From positions 44,825-108,824 of the forward strand of contig CAISJD010000201.1 of assembly GCA_903885605.1 (NCBI GenBank): DNA of 64,000 nucleotides, read 5' to 3'. Below are positions 17,561 through 27,164 of the stretch, piece by piece; position 1 is the first letter of the stretch, and every line of letters starts with the position of its first letter. The translations under genes were made by a program, and so were the position numbers. The notes beneath the pieces were generated by a model. It ran no database searches and was not told the DNA's origin. It saw nothing but the letters and a program-made list of their open reading frames with translations. The stretch comes from an uncultured Chthonomonas sp. (GTDB taxonomy: Bacteria > Armatimonadota > Chthonomonadetes > Chthonomonadales > CAJBBX01).

Positions 17561-19276
17561 CTACTCAGCCGCTACCGTGAGCGTGAAGAGCTCTTCCTCC
17601 GCCGCCTTGGTCCAGAACTTGCCGTCCTGCATCTTGGCGTAGACGGTGGGGTACGCCTCCTTCAGCTCGGCCAGCGACATGAGCGGCATCTCCTCGATGA
17701 GCGGGAAGACCAGCGTCTTGCCGGGGAAGCGCCCGTTCTTGACGCCCAGCAGGCCCTCCTGCGCGGTCTTCATGCCGCCGATGGCCGCCAGCGAGGCGTT
17801 GGTGTTCAGCTCCTTCGCCTCGACCATGGCCAGCGTCTGGCGCATATCGGCGATGGACGAGCCGCTGCTGCCGATGAAGCGCACGCCGCGGTTGCGGATG
17901 GCGTCGGCATCAAGCTGAGCCATGGTGCCGCGTGCCACGCCGGCGAAGACGTTGCACCAGGCGTTGTCGCCCAGGAAGTCGATGGAGTGCTCGATGAGCG
18001 CGGGCACGGGCACCAGCGAGATGATGTCATCGAAGCCCTTGCCGCCGGTCAGCCGCTTCAGCTCGAGGTTGAACTCCTCGGGGCTCATGCCCTTGGGATT
18101 GATGGTGACCAGGCGCACGCCGCGCTTCTTGGCCTCGCCGGAGAGCCGATCCACGAGGGTGGCCAGGCGTCCGTCGTCGATGTCCGTGCCGACGATGAGC
18201 GAGGGCGGGTTGGCGTGCATGACGGCGCGCTGCACGTGCATCTGGCCCATGGGGCCGGCTGCCCCGATGAACCAGGCCATGCCGCCCGCCAGCAGGTCGG
18301 CACCGCGTGGCTCGGCGTAGGCCGCGGCGGCCTCGAGGGCCGACGTGCCCATGTAGTGGTGCCAGTTGTAGTGGATGCGGCCGATGTCGATGGTGAGCTT
18401 GCGGGCCACGGCGTGCGGGCCCACGAAGTTCAGCATGCCGTGGTTGGCCAGCGTGGAGGCGGCGCCTTCGATGGCCTCGGGCTCGGGCGCGCCCAGAACG
18501 AGGATGTCGTCGAAGCCCGCGTCGCCGGTCTCGGCGGCCTTGAGCGCGGCCCAGTCCTCCACCGAGGCGACGGACTTGCAGGGAGCGCCGTCTGCGAGCG
18601 GCAGGGCCGCCGCGTAGTCGCCCACCACCAACGCGGAGCCCGCTGGGCCCTCGGGAGCGGCGCCGTCCCAGACCTCGCCGCCCGCGCCCGGTCCGGCCAG
18701 CACGAGCAGGCGCCCGCCGGCCTTGATCCCGGCGCGGTGGCCCTGGTTGTAGGCGCCCACGACGCAGGCCCACGGCTCCACCAGGGCGGTCTCGGCGTAG
18801 CAGGTCTCATCGCTGATGGGCAGGAGGTAGCAGCCCTCGTCGCCGTCGATCATGGCCTGCGGGATGATGCTGTACTGGCTCAGGCCGCCGCTGATGGCGT
18901 AGCCGTAGGCCATGGAGACGCCCTTGTAGAAGACGTCGGCCTGGACGATGAAGCGCTGCCCCACGCTGAACTTCTCGGCGAGGTCGGCGCCCACCTGCAC
19001 GACGGTGATGGCGACTTCGTGGCCCAGAGTGGCCGGGTCGACGCTCAGGTCTCGGCCCACCATGCGCGGGTGGCCCGCGCCCAGGGCGATGACCTTGGTA
19101 TCGGAGAAGCAGAGGCCGTTGGCGTCCTGCCGCACGAGCAGCTCGTAGGGACCGGGCTGCGGCACGTCGACTTCCTCGACCTTCAGGCTGTCATACCCGT
19201 CGCCGTAGAAGTGCCACTTCAGCATTCGCTGGGGCACGGGCTGCGTTCCGGCGCGGTAGGCATCGAGCTTGCTCAT
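17561..19276 (-). CDS. Double-length medium-chain alcohol dehydrogenase (sorbose-phosphate-reductase-like)
   Basis: A 571-residue zinc-type dehydrogenase, against about 350-410 for ordinary family members. The N-terminal catalytic domain has CFSDTK, GHPRMVGRD and LGHEVAITV (zinc-site region). Two nucleotide-binding-like segments follow: a degenerate one from GGRLLVLAGPGAGG (near 195) ending in RKLTIDIGRIHYNWHHY, and an intact one from FIGAAGPMGQMHVQRAV (near 355). The ATG at 19276 follows AAGGGAG; an upstream start at 19309 lacks this. Members near it reduce sugar 1-phosphates, which would suit the neighbours (class II aldolase, SDR). The duplicated half could regulate or bind a second nucleotide; that is inference. 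Confidence 0.8.
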   Translation of the reverse strand: MSKLDAYRAGTQPVPQRMLKWHFYGDGYDSLKVEEVDVPQPGPYELLVRQDANGLCFSDTKVIALGAGHPRMVGRDLSVDPATLGHEVAITVVQVGADLAEKFSVGQRFIVQADVFYKGVSMAYGYAISGGLSQYSIIPQAMIDGDEGCYLLPISDETCYAETALVEPWACVVGAYNQGHRAGIKAGGRLLVLAGPGAGGEVWDGAAPEGPAGSALVVGDYAAALPLADGAPCKSVASVEDWAALKAAETGDAGFDDILVLGAPEPEAIEGAASTLANHGMLNFVGPHAVARKLTIDIGRIHYNWHHYMGTSALEAAAAYAEPRGADLLAGGMAWFIGAAGPMGQMHVQRAVMHANPPSLIVGTDIDDGRLATLVDRLSGEAKKRGVRLVTINPKGMSPEEFNLELKRLTGGKGFDDIISLVPVPALIEHSIDFLGDNAWCNVFAGVARGTMAQLDADAIRNRGVRFIGSSGSSIADMRQTLAMVEAKELNTNASLAAIGGMKTAQEGLLGVKNGRFPGKTLVFPLIEEMPLMSLAELKEAYPTVYAKMQDGKFWTKAAEEELFTLTVAAE

Positions 19277-19327
19277 CACTGGCTCCCTTATCGTAGGATG
19301 CGCCCGCATCGGTGCGGGGGCAGGTTG

Positions 19328-20098
19328 TCACTTGTTGCCGATCAGGTTCTGGCGGTAGGCCTCGTCCGGGCGGGTATGGATGCGCGCCACGTTCTCCGGG
19401 GTGAAGAAGCGCGGGCCGCCCAGGGCGTAGGTTCCCAGCAGCACGCGGGCCGTCTTCACGTACATGGCGGTGGCCGTCTGCACGTCGCGGGCGGTCTTGC
19501 CCGTGGCGATGAGGCCATGGTTCTCCATGAGGATCACCTTCGGCGCCATGTTGTAGGTGTCGATGAACGCCTCGACGCGGTCGCGCACGGTCTTCGCCAG
19601 CACCACACCGGGATCGACGTACTCGACATAGCATACGGCGGGGCCGCAGCAGACGATCTCATCAGGGAAGAGCCGGCCGGAGACGGCCTCCCGCGAGTTG
19701 GCGGAGCAGAGGATCGAGTTCACGGCCGTGGGGTGCGTATGGCCCACGAACGCGATGCCCGGCAGCGAGAGCAGGTACGCGTGGAGGAAGGTCTCCACCG
19801 AGGGCCGGGGCCGCTCACCGGTGCATCCGATGCGCGAATCGAGCAGGACGCGCCCCACCTCGGCGTCGTCGATGTCGGGCCCTTCCAGCGTCGCCAGAAT
19901 CTTTTGCGTGGAGACCAGGACGAAGCTCTCTTCGTCGGCCGCGCCCATCTCCTTGCCGGACTGCTTCACCAGGAAGCTGGTCTCGTCGACGCGGGCGGAC
20001 GTGTTGCCCTCGCCCAGGATGGCGAGGTCGCGCGCCGGGTCGCCCAGGTGGCGCGACAGGGCGACGAGTTCGGGCAGGACGGCAGAGAGGTCAGGCAT
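19328..20098 (-). CDS. Class II aldolase/adducin family protein
   Basis: A 256-residue enzyme of the fuculose/rhamnulose-1-phosphate aldolase fold. Zinc ligands are visible as GHTHPT (His120, His122) and ENHGL further on; Glu102 in SVETFLHAYL is the likely catalytic acid. Such enzymes split a sugar 1-phosphate into DHAP and an aldehyde or epimerise a pentose phosphate. The start at 20098 is set by GGAGG in the repeat-derived leader; upstream residues would be encoded by the repeat itself. It heads an operon with the two dehydrogenases (gaps of 51 and 19 bases), pointing to breakdown or synthesis of an unusual sugar or sugar alcohol. Confidence 0.87.
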   Translation of the reverse strand: MPDLSAVLPELVALSRHLGDPARDLAILGEGNTSARVDETSFLVKQSGKEMGAADEESFVLVSTQKILATLEGPDIDDAEVGRVLLDSRIGCTGERPRPSVETFLHAYLLSLPGIAFVGHTHPTAVNSILCSANSREAVSGRLFPDEIVCCGPAVCYVEYVDPGVVLAKTVRDRVEAFIDTYNMAPKVILMENHGLIATGKTARDVQTATAMYVKTARVLLGTYALGGPRFFTPENVARIHTRPDEAYRQNLIGNK

Positions 20099-20121
20099 GG
20101 AGGGCCTCCGGGTTGCTGGGG

Positions 20122-20284
20122 TTGTGCCCTGATTCTGGCACACACCCGCAACCCCGGAGGTCCGAGCGCCAAAGGCGCGGCGTAGGCCGGGTTGGCGGGC
20201 GTGGCGTGGGCCGGGCTTCCGTACAGGTGCGTGGTGCGGACCCAGGGCGTTGCCCCGGGCTGACATAGGCCGCGCCGTTGGCGC
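20122..20284. repeat. Left REP-like repeat of the transposase unit
   Basis: A 60-base stretch (20122-20181) recurs almost unchanged at 20787-20846; the 36 bases from TGCCCTGATTCTGG are identical. It includes a hairpin GCGCC-AAA-GGCGC (20166-20178). A 21-base block at 20241-20261 (CCCAGGGCGTTGCCCCGGG plus two bases) is the exact reverse complement of 20855-20875, and a second small hairpin, GCGCC-GTT-GGCGC, lies at 20272-20284. It occupies the whole gap between the class II aldolase gene and the transposase gene and supplies the leader of the aldolase operon. Confidence 0.8.
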
Positions 20285-20310
20285 TGGCGGCGTACGCGGC
20301 GTTACCCCGA

Positions 20311-20763
20311 TCAATCCCACATGTACCGTTCATCAAACGCCACGCCGTGACGTTCTAACGATGACCGGTATTCGTCCTGGAATGATCCCTGCTGGTGATG
20401 CTCGCGCTGCCGGGCCATATAGCCTCGGACCTCCGGCACGTTCGATTCGCTGACGGCGAACGCACCGTAACCGGCCTGCCAGGCGAAGCTGCTGAGGTCG
20501 CTTCCCTGTGTCTTGATCCACTTCGACGAGGACTTCTTGACATCCTCCACGGCCTGGCTCAGCGGTACCGTGCGGGCGAGTTCGAAAAGGATGTGGACAT
20601 GGTCTTCCACGGAGCTGATCTGCACAGGCGCGCAACCGAGGTTCCGCAGCACGGTTGCCATGTATGCATGCAGGGAATCGCGCACGGTGTCGTTGATCAG
20701 GGGTTCGCGGTACTTGGTGCTGAAGACAAGATGGACGTGCAGGCGCGCGAGGGACTGAGGCAC
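20311..20763 (-). CDS. REP-associated / IS200-type Y1 transposase
   Basis: A 150-residue HUH-type transposase: PQSLARLHVHLVFSTKYREP at the start, the HUH motif in SVEDHVHIL (His55, His57) and the catalytic Tyr115 in EVRGYMARQREHH. Length is right for TnpA_REP/IS200 proteins. I chose the GTG at 20763 because family members normally begin with PQSL; an ATG at 20787 inside the repeat would add eight residues. The gene lies singly between two hairpin-bearing repeats in the manner of RAYT genes that mobilise or maintain REP sequences. No serine-recombinase partner (TnpB) is present. Copy number in the genome cannot be seen here. Confidence 0.88.
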   Translation of the reverse strand: MPQSLARLHVHLVFSTKYREPLINDTVRDSLHAYMATVLRNLGCAPVQISSVEDHVHILFELARTVPLSQAVEDVKKSSSKWIKTQGSDLSSFAWQAGYGAFAVSESNVPEVRGYMARQREHHQQGSFQDEYRSSLERHGVAFDERYMWD

Positions 20764-20786
20764 GGAGGACGTCCGGGTTGCCGGCA

Positions 20787-20974
20787 TTGTGCCCTGATTC
20801 TGGCACACACCCGCAACCCCGGAGGCCCGAGCGCCGAAGGCGCGGCCCATACTCAGCCCGGGGCAACGCCCTGGGCGCCGCCTTGGGACCGCGCCCAGGC
20901 ATTGCGGCGTGGGCGCGTTCCCGGCCCGAACCGGCGTCCGCCCTGGGCCTGGGCCGTGGCCGCGCCGTCGGCGC
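20787..20974. repeat. Right REP-like repeat of the transposase unit
   Basis: Direct copy (20787-20846) of the 60-base core at 20122-20181, with hairpin GCGCC-GAA-GGCGC (20831-20843). It is followed by a 21-base block (20855-20875) that is the exact inverse of 20241-20261 and can fold on itself, and a further hairpin GCGCC-GTC-GGCGC (20962-20974). The order core hairpin, 21-mer, terminal hairpin is the same on both sides of the transposase gene, with the 21-mer inverted. Confidence 0.8.
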
Positions 20975-20987
20975 TATGCGGATGGTA

Positions 20988-22073
20988 TTAGAGCGTGATC
21001 CCCGAGAGGTCGATCGTGGTGGCGCGGCCGCCTGGGACGGCCCCGGTGAACGTGACGGACTTGAGCTTCACGTCCTTGGGCACGGTGTAGACGAAGCGGA
21101 ACTTAACCTCGGAGCCCTTCTCGGGGCTGTATTCGGTCTCGCGGTCCGACGTCGGGTGCATCATGAGCTTCTCTTCGCTGCTGGTTCCGTCGTCGAACCG
21201 AAGCAGGGCGCCCCACGAATCCCACCGGACCAGTTCGCACTTCTCGTGGCCTTCGTTGCGGAGGCGCATGTTGAGGACCACGAACTTGTAGTCCTCGGGA
21301 GCGGGCTCACCGCCCTTGGCGCCGGTGTAGAGCGATGCGCCCTCCACGGCCAGGCTCAGGGCCTCGCGGCAGGACTGGTCGCGAGCCGGAATCTGGAAGA
21401 CCTCGCCGACCTTGGCGGTGTACTCGGTCTTGGCCTTGAAGCCCTTGGGCTCCGACGGGTCGGCGAAGGCGGCGGCCAGCGGGGCCAGCTTGCCTTTGAG
21501 CGGATAGCGCAGCACCTGGTCGTCACTGGAGATGACCATTAGCTTCTCGATGTCGGCGTCGGCGGCCATGGGGATCACGACGTAGGCCGCCAACTTCTGG
21601 CCGGGCTTGAGGCTGATGCTGAAGGTCTCGCCGGTCTCGGGCCGCGCGATCTCTTTGATGTACTCGGTGTTGGCGCCCTTCTCATCGACCACCGTAAACC
21701 GGAACGTGTCGAACCGGGCCAGGACCTCCTGGCTCTGCGGGTTGTGGAGGGTGAAGGTGCAGACCACCAGCTTCTCGGCGGCCAGCGGCATGCAGTACTC
21801 ATTGCCCAGCCGCACGCGGTCACCGCGGTACTCCACCCTGGTCATGGAGATGTTCATCGGCGACGCCTTGCCCAGCGTGTACTCCTTGCCCAGGACCACC
21901 TCGCTCCCGGACATCTGCTGGGTGCCCAGCGTGTAGGGCGGCTTGTTCTGGGTAGGCTTGGGCTTCGTGGCGGCCGGTTTCGGCTTCGGCTTGACGGGCT
22001 TCTTCTGAGCGCACACCGGCAAGGCGACCGTCGCCGATGCCGCCAGCAGAACTGCACACAGCACTCTACGCAT
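20988..22073 (-). CDS. Secreted protein with two DUF4352-like beta domains
   Basis: A 361-residue exported protein. The signal peptide ends near ALPVCAQ (about residue 22), followed by a Lys/Pro linker (KKPVKPKPKPAATKPKP). The rest looks like two immunoglobulin-like modules: one with FTLHNPQSQEVLARFDTFRFTV and one with LNMRLRNEGHEKCELVRWD, each of the type seen in DUF4352/telomere-repeat-factor-like extracytoplasmic domains. No catalytic motif is apparent. The ATG at 22073 follows AGGAGG. It lies just downstream of the EBO-type operon on the same strand (114-base gap), but there is no evidence it belongs to it. Confidence 0.72.
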   Translation of the reverse strand: MRRVLCAVLLAASATVALPVCAQKKPVKPKPKPAATKPKPTQNKPPYTLGTQQMSGSEVVLGKEYTLGKASPMNISMTRVEYRGDRVRLGNEYCMPLAAEKLVVCTFTLHNPQSQEVLARFDTFRFTVVDEKGANTEYIKEIARPETGETFSISLKPGQKLAAYVVIPMAADADIEKLMVISSDDQVLRYPLKGKLAPLAAAFADPSEPKGFKAKTEYTAKVGEVFQIPARDQSCREALSLAVEGASLYTGAKGGEPAPEDYKFVVLNMRLRNEGHEKCELVRWDSWGALLRFDDGTSSEEKLMMHPTSDRETEYSPEKGSEVKFRFVYTVPKDVKLKSVTFTGAVPGGRATTIDLSGITL

Positions 22074-22187
22074 CCAACCCTCCTCTGGGTGTTGTGGAAG
22101 GCCGGCATGGGCCGGCATCCCGCAGGTACGCCGATGACGTGGCCGTGGGCGCCCCGGAGGGCGTCCGTCGGGCGGCCATGCCCGGGA

Positions 22188-23591
22188 TCAAGCGAGGTGC
22201 CGGAGAATCAGTCCAAAGACGTCGGTTGAATCCATCTCGCCAGCCGCCGGCAGGTTCGCTCCTCGCGTGGCGAAGAGCGGCCGGCCGCCCGGCGTAGCCA
22301 CGGGCCGTCCGTGGCTTCCCCGGACCAGTGAGGCGTCCAGAGGCGTCAGGGTCATCAGGGTGCGGAAGCCCAGCTTCCTCTTGAGGAGCGTGGCGCCCGC
22401 TTTGATCCCAGGGAACCGGATCGCGGGATCGAAAACGAGTTCGGCCGGGTCATACCCCGGCTTGCGGTGGATGTCCACCGTTCGCGCGAAGTCAGGCGCC
22501 CGCGCGTCGTCCAGCCAGTAGTAGTACGTGAACCACGCATCCGGCGCCGCCACGGCCACCAGCTCACCAGCCCGCGGGTGGTCCAGGCCGGCCTTGCGAA
22601 TGCCGTCGGCGTCCAGCACCTGCTCCACGCCGGGCGCCTGCTCAACGATGCGCCGCACGGTCGGCAGGTCGGCTGCGTCTCGGACGTAGATGTGCGCCAA
22701 CTGGTGGTCGGCCACCGCGAAGGCCCGGCCGGCGCCCGCGTCCAGCAGCTCCAGGCCCAGCTCCTCGCGAACGGCGATGAGGCCCGCCTCGCGCAGCAGC
22801 CGGTTCAGGTGGATGGGCCGCGTGACGTCGGTGATGCCGTACTCGGAGAGGACGATCACCTGCGCGCCGCGGGCCTCGTAGAAGGCGATCAACTCGCCGC
22901 AGATCGCGTCCACCTGCGCCAGGTCGCGGGCCACGGCTGCCGTGTCGGAGGGACCGTTGCGCTGTAGCACGTAGTCCATGTGCGGCACGTAGACCAGCGT
23001 CAGCGTGGGCGCCGAGGCCTCCTCCACCCGCATGGCAGCGTCGGCGATCCAGCGCGTGGAGCGGATGGTCGTCCGCGGGCCCCAGAACTCGAAGAGAGGG
23101 AACGTGCCCAGTGCGCCGTTCAGGTCGGCCCGCAGCTCCGGCGGCCATGTGTAGACGTCGGGCAGCTTGCGGCCGTCGGCGGGGTACATGGGCCTCGGCG
23201 TGACGGCAATGTCGGCGGAGGAGTGCATGTTGAACCACCAGAAGAGGTTGGCGCAGGTGAAGGCGGGGTCCATCTCCCGCGCCTTCTCCCAGAGCTTGGG
23301 CGCCTGGACCAGCTTGTTCGACTGCCGCCAGAAGCGCACCTCGCACTCGTCGCGGAAGTACCATCCGTTGGCCACGACGCCGTGCCGCGCGGGCGTCACG
23401 CCAGTGAGGTAGTTGGACTGGGCGGTGCAGGTGACGGCCGGGAACGCCTCGCGGATCGTGGCCGACGCCCCGCCCTCGACCCAGCGCAAGAGCGCCGGCG
23501 CGGCCGGATCGCCGCTCGGCGTGCGCAGGCGCAGCAGGTCGGGCGTGAGACCCACCACGTTCAGCACGACCGTCCTGCGCAGCGCGCCCAC
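22188..23591 (-). CDS. eboF: EboF-like alkaline phosphatase family / phosphodiesterase protein
   Basis: A 467-residue member of the nucleotide pyrophosphatase/phosphodiesterase branch of the alkaline phosphatase superfamily. The nucleophile region is FPAVTCTAQSNYLTGVTPARHG, where a Thr is placed as nucleophile; metal ligands are suggested by VPHMDYVLQR, LSEYGITDV and VADHQLAHIYV. It has no signal peptide, so it is probably cytoplasmic. It is the last gene of a six-gene operon, starting six bases after eboE. In described EBO clusters a protein of this type is eboF. Its substrate is unknown; removal of a phosphate or nucleotide from a cluster intermediate is a reasonable guess. Confidence 0.82.
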   Translation of the reverse strand: MGALRRTVVLNVVGLTPDLLRLRTPSGDPAAPALLRWVEGGASATIREAFPAVTCTAQSNYLTGVTPARHGVVANGWYFRDECEVRFWRQSNKLVQAPKLWEKAREMDPAFTCANLFWWFNMHSSADIAVTPRPMYPADGRKLPDVYTWPPELRADLNGALGTFPLFEFWGPRTTIRSTRWIADAAMRVEEASAPTLTLVYVPHMDYVLQRNGPSDTAAVARDLAQVDAICGELIAFYEARGAQVIVLSEYGITDVTRPIHLNRLLREAGLIAVREELGLELLDAGAGRAFAVADHQLAHIYVRDAADLPTVRRIVEQAPGVEQVLDADGIRKAGLDHPRAGELVAVAAPDAWFTYYYWLDDARAPDFARTVDIHRKPGYDPAELVFDPAIRFPGIKAGATLLKRKLGFRTLMTLTPLDASLVRGSHGRPVATPGGRPLFATRGANLPAAGEMDSTDVFGLILRHLA

Positions 23592-23597
23592 GCTGCC

Positions 23598-24833
23598 TCA
23601 GCCCTCCTCGGGCGCCTTCGGCAGGCCCAGCGCCGCCAGGGTCCACTCGTACTCGGACGTGATGGAGCGGAGGAGGCCGCGCTTCAGCTCGGGCGGCAGC
23701 ACGTCCCAGGTGTAGGTCTCGATCTCGAGGTGAGAGGTGACGCCGTCGCGCTGGGCCGCCTGCAGCGCCTCGGGGATGTCGTCGCGCGTCGATTGAAGCT
23801 TGCCGAAGCCCGGCGCGAAGAGCGGCACGTGGAAATGGACGCGCCACTCGATGGCGTCGGGATCGTGGATGTCTTCCAGCGCGGGACCGAGGTCGGCGTG
23901 ATGCACGATGGAGCCGTCGGCATGGCGCTCCGCCACCTGGTGCAGGTAGGTCGACTCGACGAAGGCGGCCAGCCGCTTGCCCACGCTCTCCCGGGCGACG
24001 GGGTCGGTGGGCAGGACCACGCGCAGGGCGGCCGAAACCTGGATGCGGCCGATGGAGGCGCCTACGCGCTCCAGCTCGGCCCGCACGGCGCTGAACTCCT
24101 CGTATTGCACCGAGAAGTGGCAGGTGTCGTAGCAGAGCCTCACGTGCCGCCGGAGCAGCCGCTGGGCCTCGGGCAGGGGCACGCCCAGGGCCTCGGCCAG
24201 CATGGGGCCGCCCAGCGGCAGCAGCTCGTTCTCGAAGAAGGCCACGAACTCCGGGCCGTCCTCGATGAGGCCGTCCGGCTCGGGCTCGATGTCGAGGTGG
24301 ATCAGACGCCCGGCATCGCGCTCCACGGCGGCCATGGCCTCGGCGACCTGCACCACGTTGGCCAGCATGGCCGCGCGGTCGGGCTTCTCTTCGTCCGTGA
24401 ACCAACGCTTGTAGGAGAGCGGCGAGGTGGAGATGCCGCCGTCGCCGCCCTCGGGCATCAACTCGGCCAGGATGGTCACCAGCCGCAGCGTGTACTCCAG
24501 GCGCTCATCTGTGGCCCAGTCCGGCGCGAAGACCTCGTCCTTGACCCTGGCGTGGTGGAACGAGCCGAACGGGAAGCCGTTGATCAGGGCCACATAGAGC
24601 CCTTCGGCCGCCAGGAACTCCGCCGCCTCGGCCAGGGCGTCGCCCTCCAGCAGCTCCTGCGCCGCCTGGTCGGAGAGCCGCAGTCCGATGCCGAAGGGAG
24701 CCTCGGGAGAGAGCGCTGCCTTGAGCGGCACGGCGTAGGCGCGCAGGCCCTGCAGCGCCTCCGCCCAGCCCTCGCCGGGGTGGATGTTGGTGCAGTAGGT
24801 CAGATCGAGCGGGGCGGCGGCTGGAACCTGCAT
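23598..24833 (-). CDS. eboE: EboE, metabolite-traffic TIM-barrel protein
   Basis: A 411-residue protein of the xylose-isomerase-like TIM-barrel fold. The start LDLTYCTNIHPGEGWAEAL, the INGFPFGSFH segment, LHLDIEPEPDGLIED and RLCYDTCHFSVQYEE, and the ending WDVLPPEL with SEYEWTL are the pattern I know for EboE. Asp, Glu and His residues in DIEPEPDG, DTCHFSV and FHVPLF could bind a divalent metal. It sits 12 bases after eboB and six before eboF. In cyanobacteria ebo genes are needed to deliver a secondary-metabolite monomer across the inner membrane, but the chemistry of EboE is not known. Confidence 0.88.
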   Translation of the reverse strand: MQVPAAAPLDLTYCTNIHPGEGWAEALQGLRAYAVPLKAALSPEAPFGIGLRLSDQAAQELLEGDALAEAAEFLAAEGLYVALINGFPFGSFHHARVKDEVFAPDWATDERLEYTLRLVTILAELMPEGGDGGISTSPLSYKRWFTDEEKPDRAAMLANVVQVAEAMAAVERDAGRLIHLDIEPEPDGLIEDGPEFVAFFENELLPLGGPMLAEALGVPLPEAQRLLRRHVRLCYDTCHFSVQYEEFSAVRAELERVGASIGRIQVSAALRVVLPTDPVARESVGKRLAAFVESTYLHQVAERHADGSIVHHADLGPALEDIHDPDAIEWRVHFHVPLFAPGFGKLQSTRDDIPEALQAAQRDGVTSHLEIETYTWDVLPPELKRGLLRSITSEYEWTLAALGLPKAPEEG

Positions 24834-24845
24834 GGTGTTGACTCC

Positions 24846-25667
24846 TCAGACGGCGTGGGCGAAGACGGGCGGTGTGAACTTGGGGCACTGCCCAAGGAAG
24901 GCGATAGGGTTGTCCCAGACGATCTTCCGTGCCAGGGTGTCGGCATGGCCGCGCCGGCGCATCTCCATGACGAACTGCGGCACCGCGGCGGGGACGCTGT
25001 GGCCCCAGTCGCAGGCCGAATCGACGTAGATGCGGTCGGCGCCGTGCATCTCGATGATGTCCACCGCACGGGCGACGGAGACCTTGGTCTGCGGGTAGAG
25101 CGTCAGGCCGGTCCAGAAGCCGTTGTCGAGGATCATCTCGATGGTGTGCTCCTCGGCGTGGTCGATGCTCACCCGCGCCGGGTCCATGTTGGGGAACGAC
25201 TGGAGCGCCTCGATGATGGTCCGGGTGCCCTTGTGCTTGTCCTCAAGGTGCGGCGTGTGGATCAGGATCATCTGGTGGTGCTCCAGCGCCAGCGCCACAT
25301 GGTCCTTGAATGTCTCGATCTCATTCCGCGTCACGCGGTTCAGGCCGATCTCGCCGATGCCCAGCACGTTGGCGTGGTCGAGGTACCGGGGGATGCGCCG
25401 CACCACGGCCCGGGCCAGGTCGCGCTCCTCGCCCTCCTTGGGGTTGAGGCAGAGCCAGGTGTAGTGCTTGATGCCGAACCGTGCGGCGCGCTTGGGCTCG
25501 AACTCGGTAAGCTGACGGAAGTAGTCGTCGAACCCGTCGGCGGTGCTACGGTCCCAACCGGCCCAAAACGCAGGCTCGGTGATGGCCGCGCAACCCATGA
25601 GGGCCATCTGCGTGTAGTCGTCTGTGGTGCGCGACACCATGTGGGCGTGCATTTCGATGTAGTCCAT
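24846..25667 (-). CDS. eboB: EboB, TatD-family metal hydrolase
   Basis: A 273-residue TatD-type amidohydrolase-fold protein. Metal ligands are visible as EMHAHM (His7, His9), GIGEIGLN (Glu), [14 protein letters not shown] and [10 protein letters not shown] (Asp). EboB proteins are a distinct subgroup of TatD, different from the DNase TatD, and occur within ebo clusters. The gene starts five bases after the small 103-residue gene and ends 12 bases before eboE, so it is embedded in the operon. Its substrate is not known; hydrolysis of an intermediate is inferred from the fold only. Confidence 0.88.
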   Translation of the reverse strand: MDYIEMHAHMVSRTTDDYTQMALMGCAAITEPAFWAGWDRSTADGFDDYFRQLTEFEPKRAARFGIKHYTWLCLNPKEGEERDLARAVVRRIPRYLDHANVLGIGEIGLNRVTRNEIETFKDHVALALEHHQMILIHTPHLEDKHKGTRTIIEALQSFPNMDPARVSIDHAEEHTIEMILDNGFWTGLTLYPQTKVSVARAVDIIEMHGADRIYVDSACDWGHSVPAAVPQFVMEMRRRGHADTLARKIVWDNPIAFLGQCPKFTPPVFAHAV

Positions 25668-25672
25668 GGCGG

Positions 25673-25984
25673 CTACGCTCCCTTCTCCGAGGCCGGGTCC
25701 CAGGCGCCTCGGGCGGCCTTCTGGTCCAGCCGGGGCTTGGGCTCCACGGTGGGGTCACTGAAGATCATCTGGATCCGCTGGGCGCGGCCTGCGCCGGGCT
25801 CGCCAAGCACGGCGATGGCGCGCACCAGGGCATCCATGCGGTAGTCCGACCGCCAGTCGCCGCCGGACCGGTCCAGCCGATCCAGGAAGGCGGCCACATC
25901 CAGGACGCGGTGGCGGTTTTCGATGAAGTACTCGTCGACGGCCTCGCGGGCCGCGAGGGGCTCGGGTCGGCTCGTTTCGCTCAT
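25673..25984 (-). CDS. Small protein in the EboA position, unrecognised, 103 aa
   Basis: This 103-residue gene lies inside the EBO operon between eboD (19-base gap) and eboB (5-base gap). I do not recognise the family. It is about half the length I expect for EboA and lacks the EboA C-terminal pattern I recall, so I do not name it eboA. It is highly charged, starts with [16 protein letters not shown], has a helical [24 protein letters not shown] stretch split by a turn, and ends with [20 protein letters not shown]. No membrane segment or cysteine is present. A scaffold or partner protein for the operon enzymes is possible. Confidence 0.72.
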   Translation of the reverse strand: MSETSRPEPLAAREAVDEYFIENRHRVLDVAAFLDRLDRSGGDWRSDYRMDALVRAIAVLGEPGAGRAQRIQMIFSDPTVEPKPRLDQKAARGAWDPASEKGA

Positions 25985-26003
25985 GCTGGCCTCCTTGTCG
26001 CGC

Positions 26004-27160
<1,157 letters not shown>

Positions 27161-27164
<4 letters not shown>

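Noticed and set aside
17192..20185. Plus-strand open frame of nearly 1000 codons
   Set aside because: Antisense to the SDR, alcohol dehydrogenase and aldolase genes; low-complexity His/Gly/Val translation.
20311..20763. Complete IS605-type composite element
   Set aside because: Only the Y1 transposase is present; no tnpB or IS605-type ends were found. The hairpin flanks fit a REP-associated transposase better.
22980..25844. Plus-strand open frame of about 950 codons across the EBO genes
   Set aside because: Antisense to eboF, eboE and eboB, which have clear family motifs and tight operon spacing.
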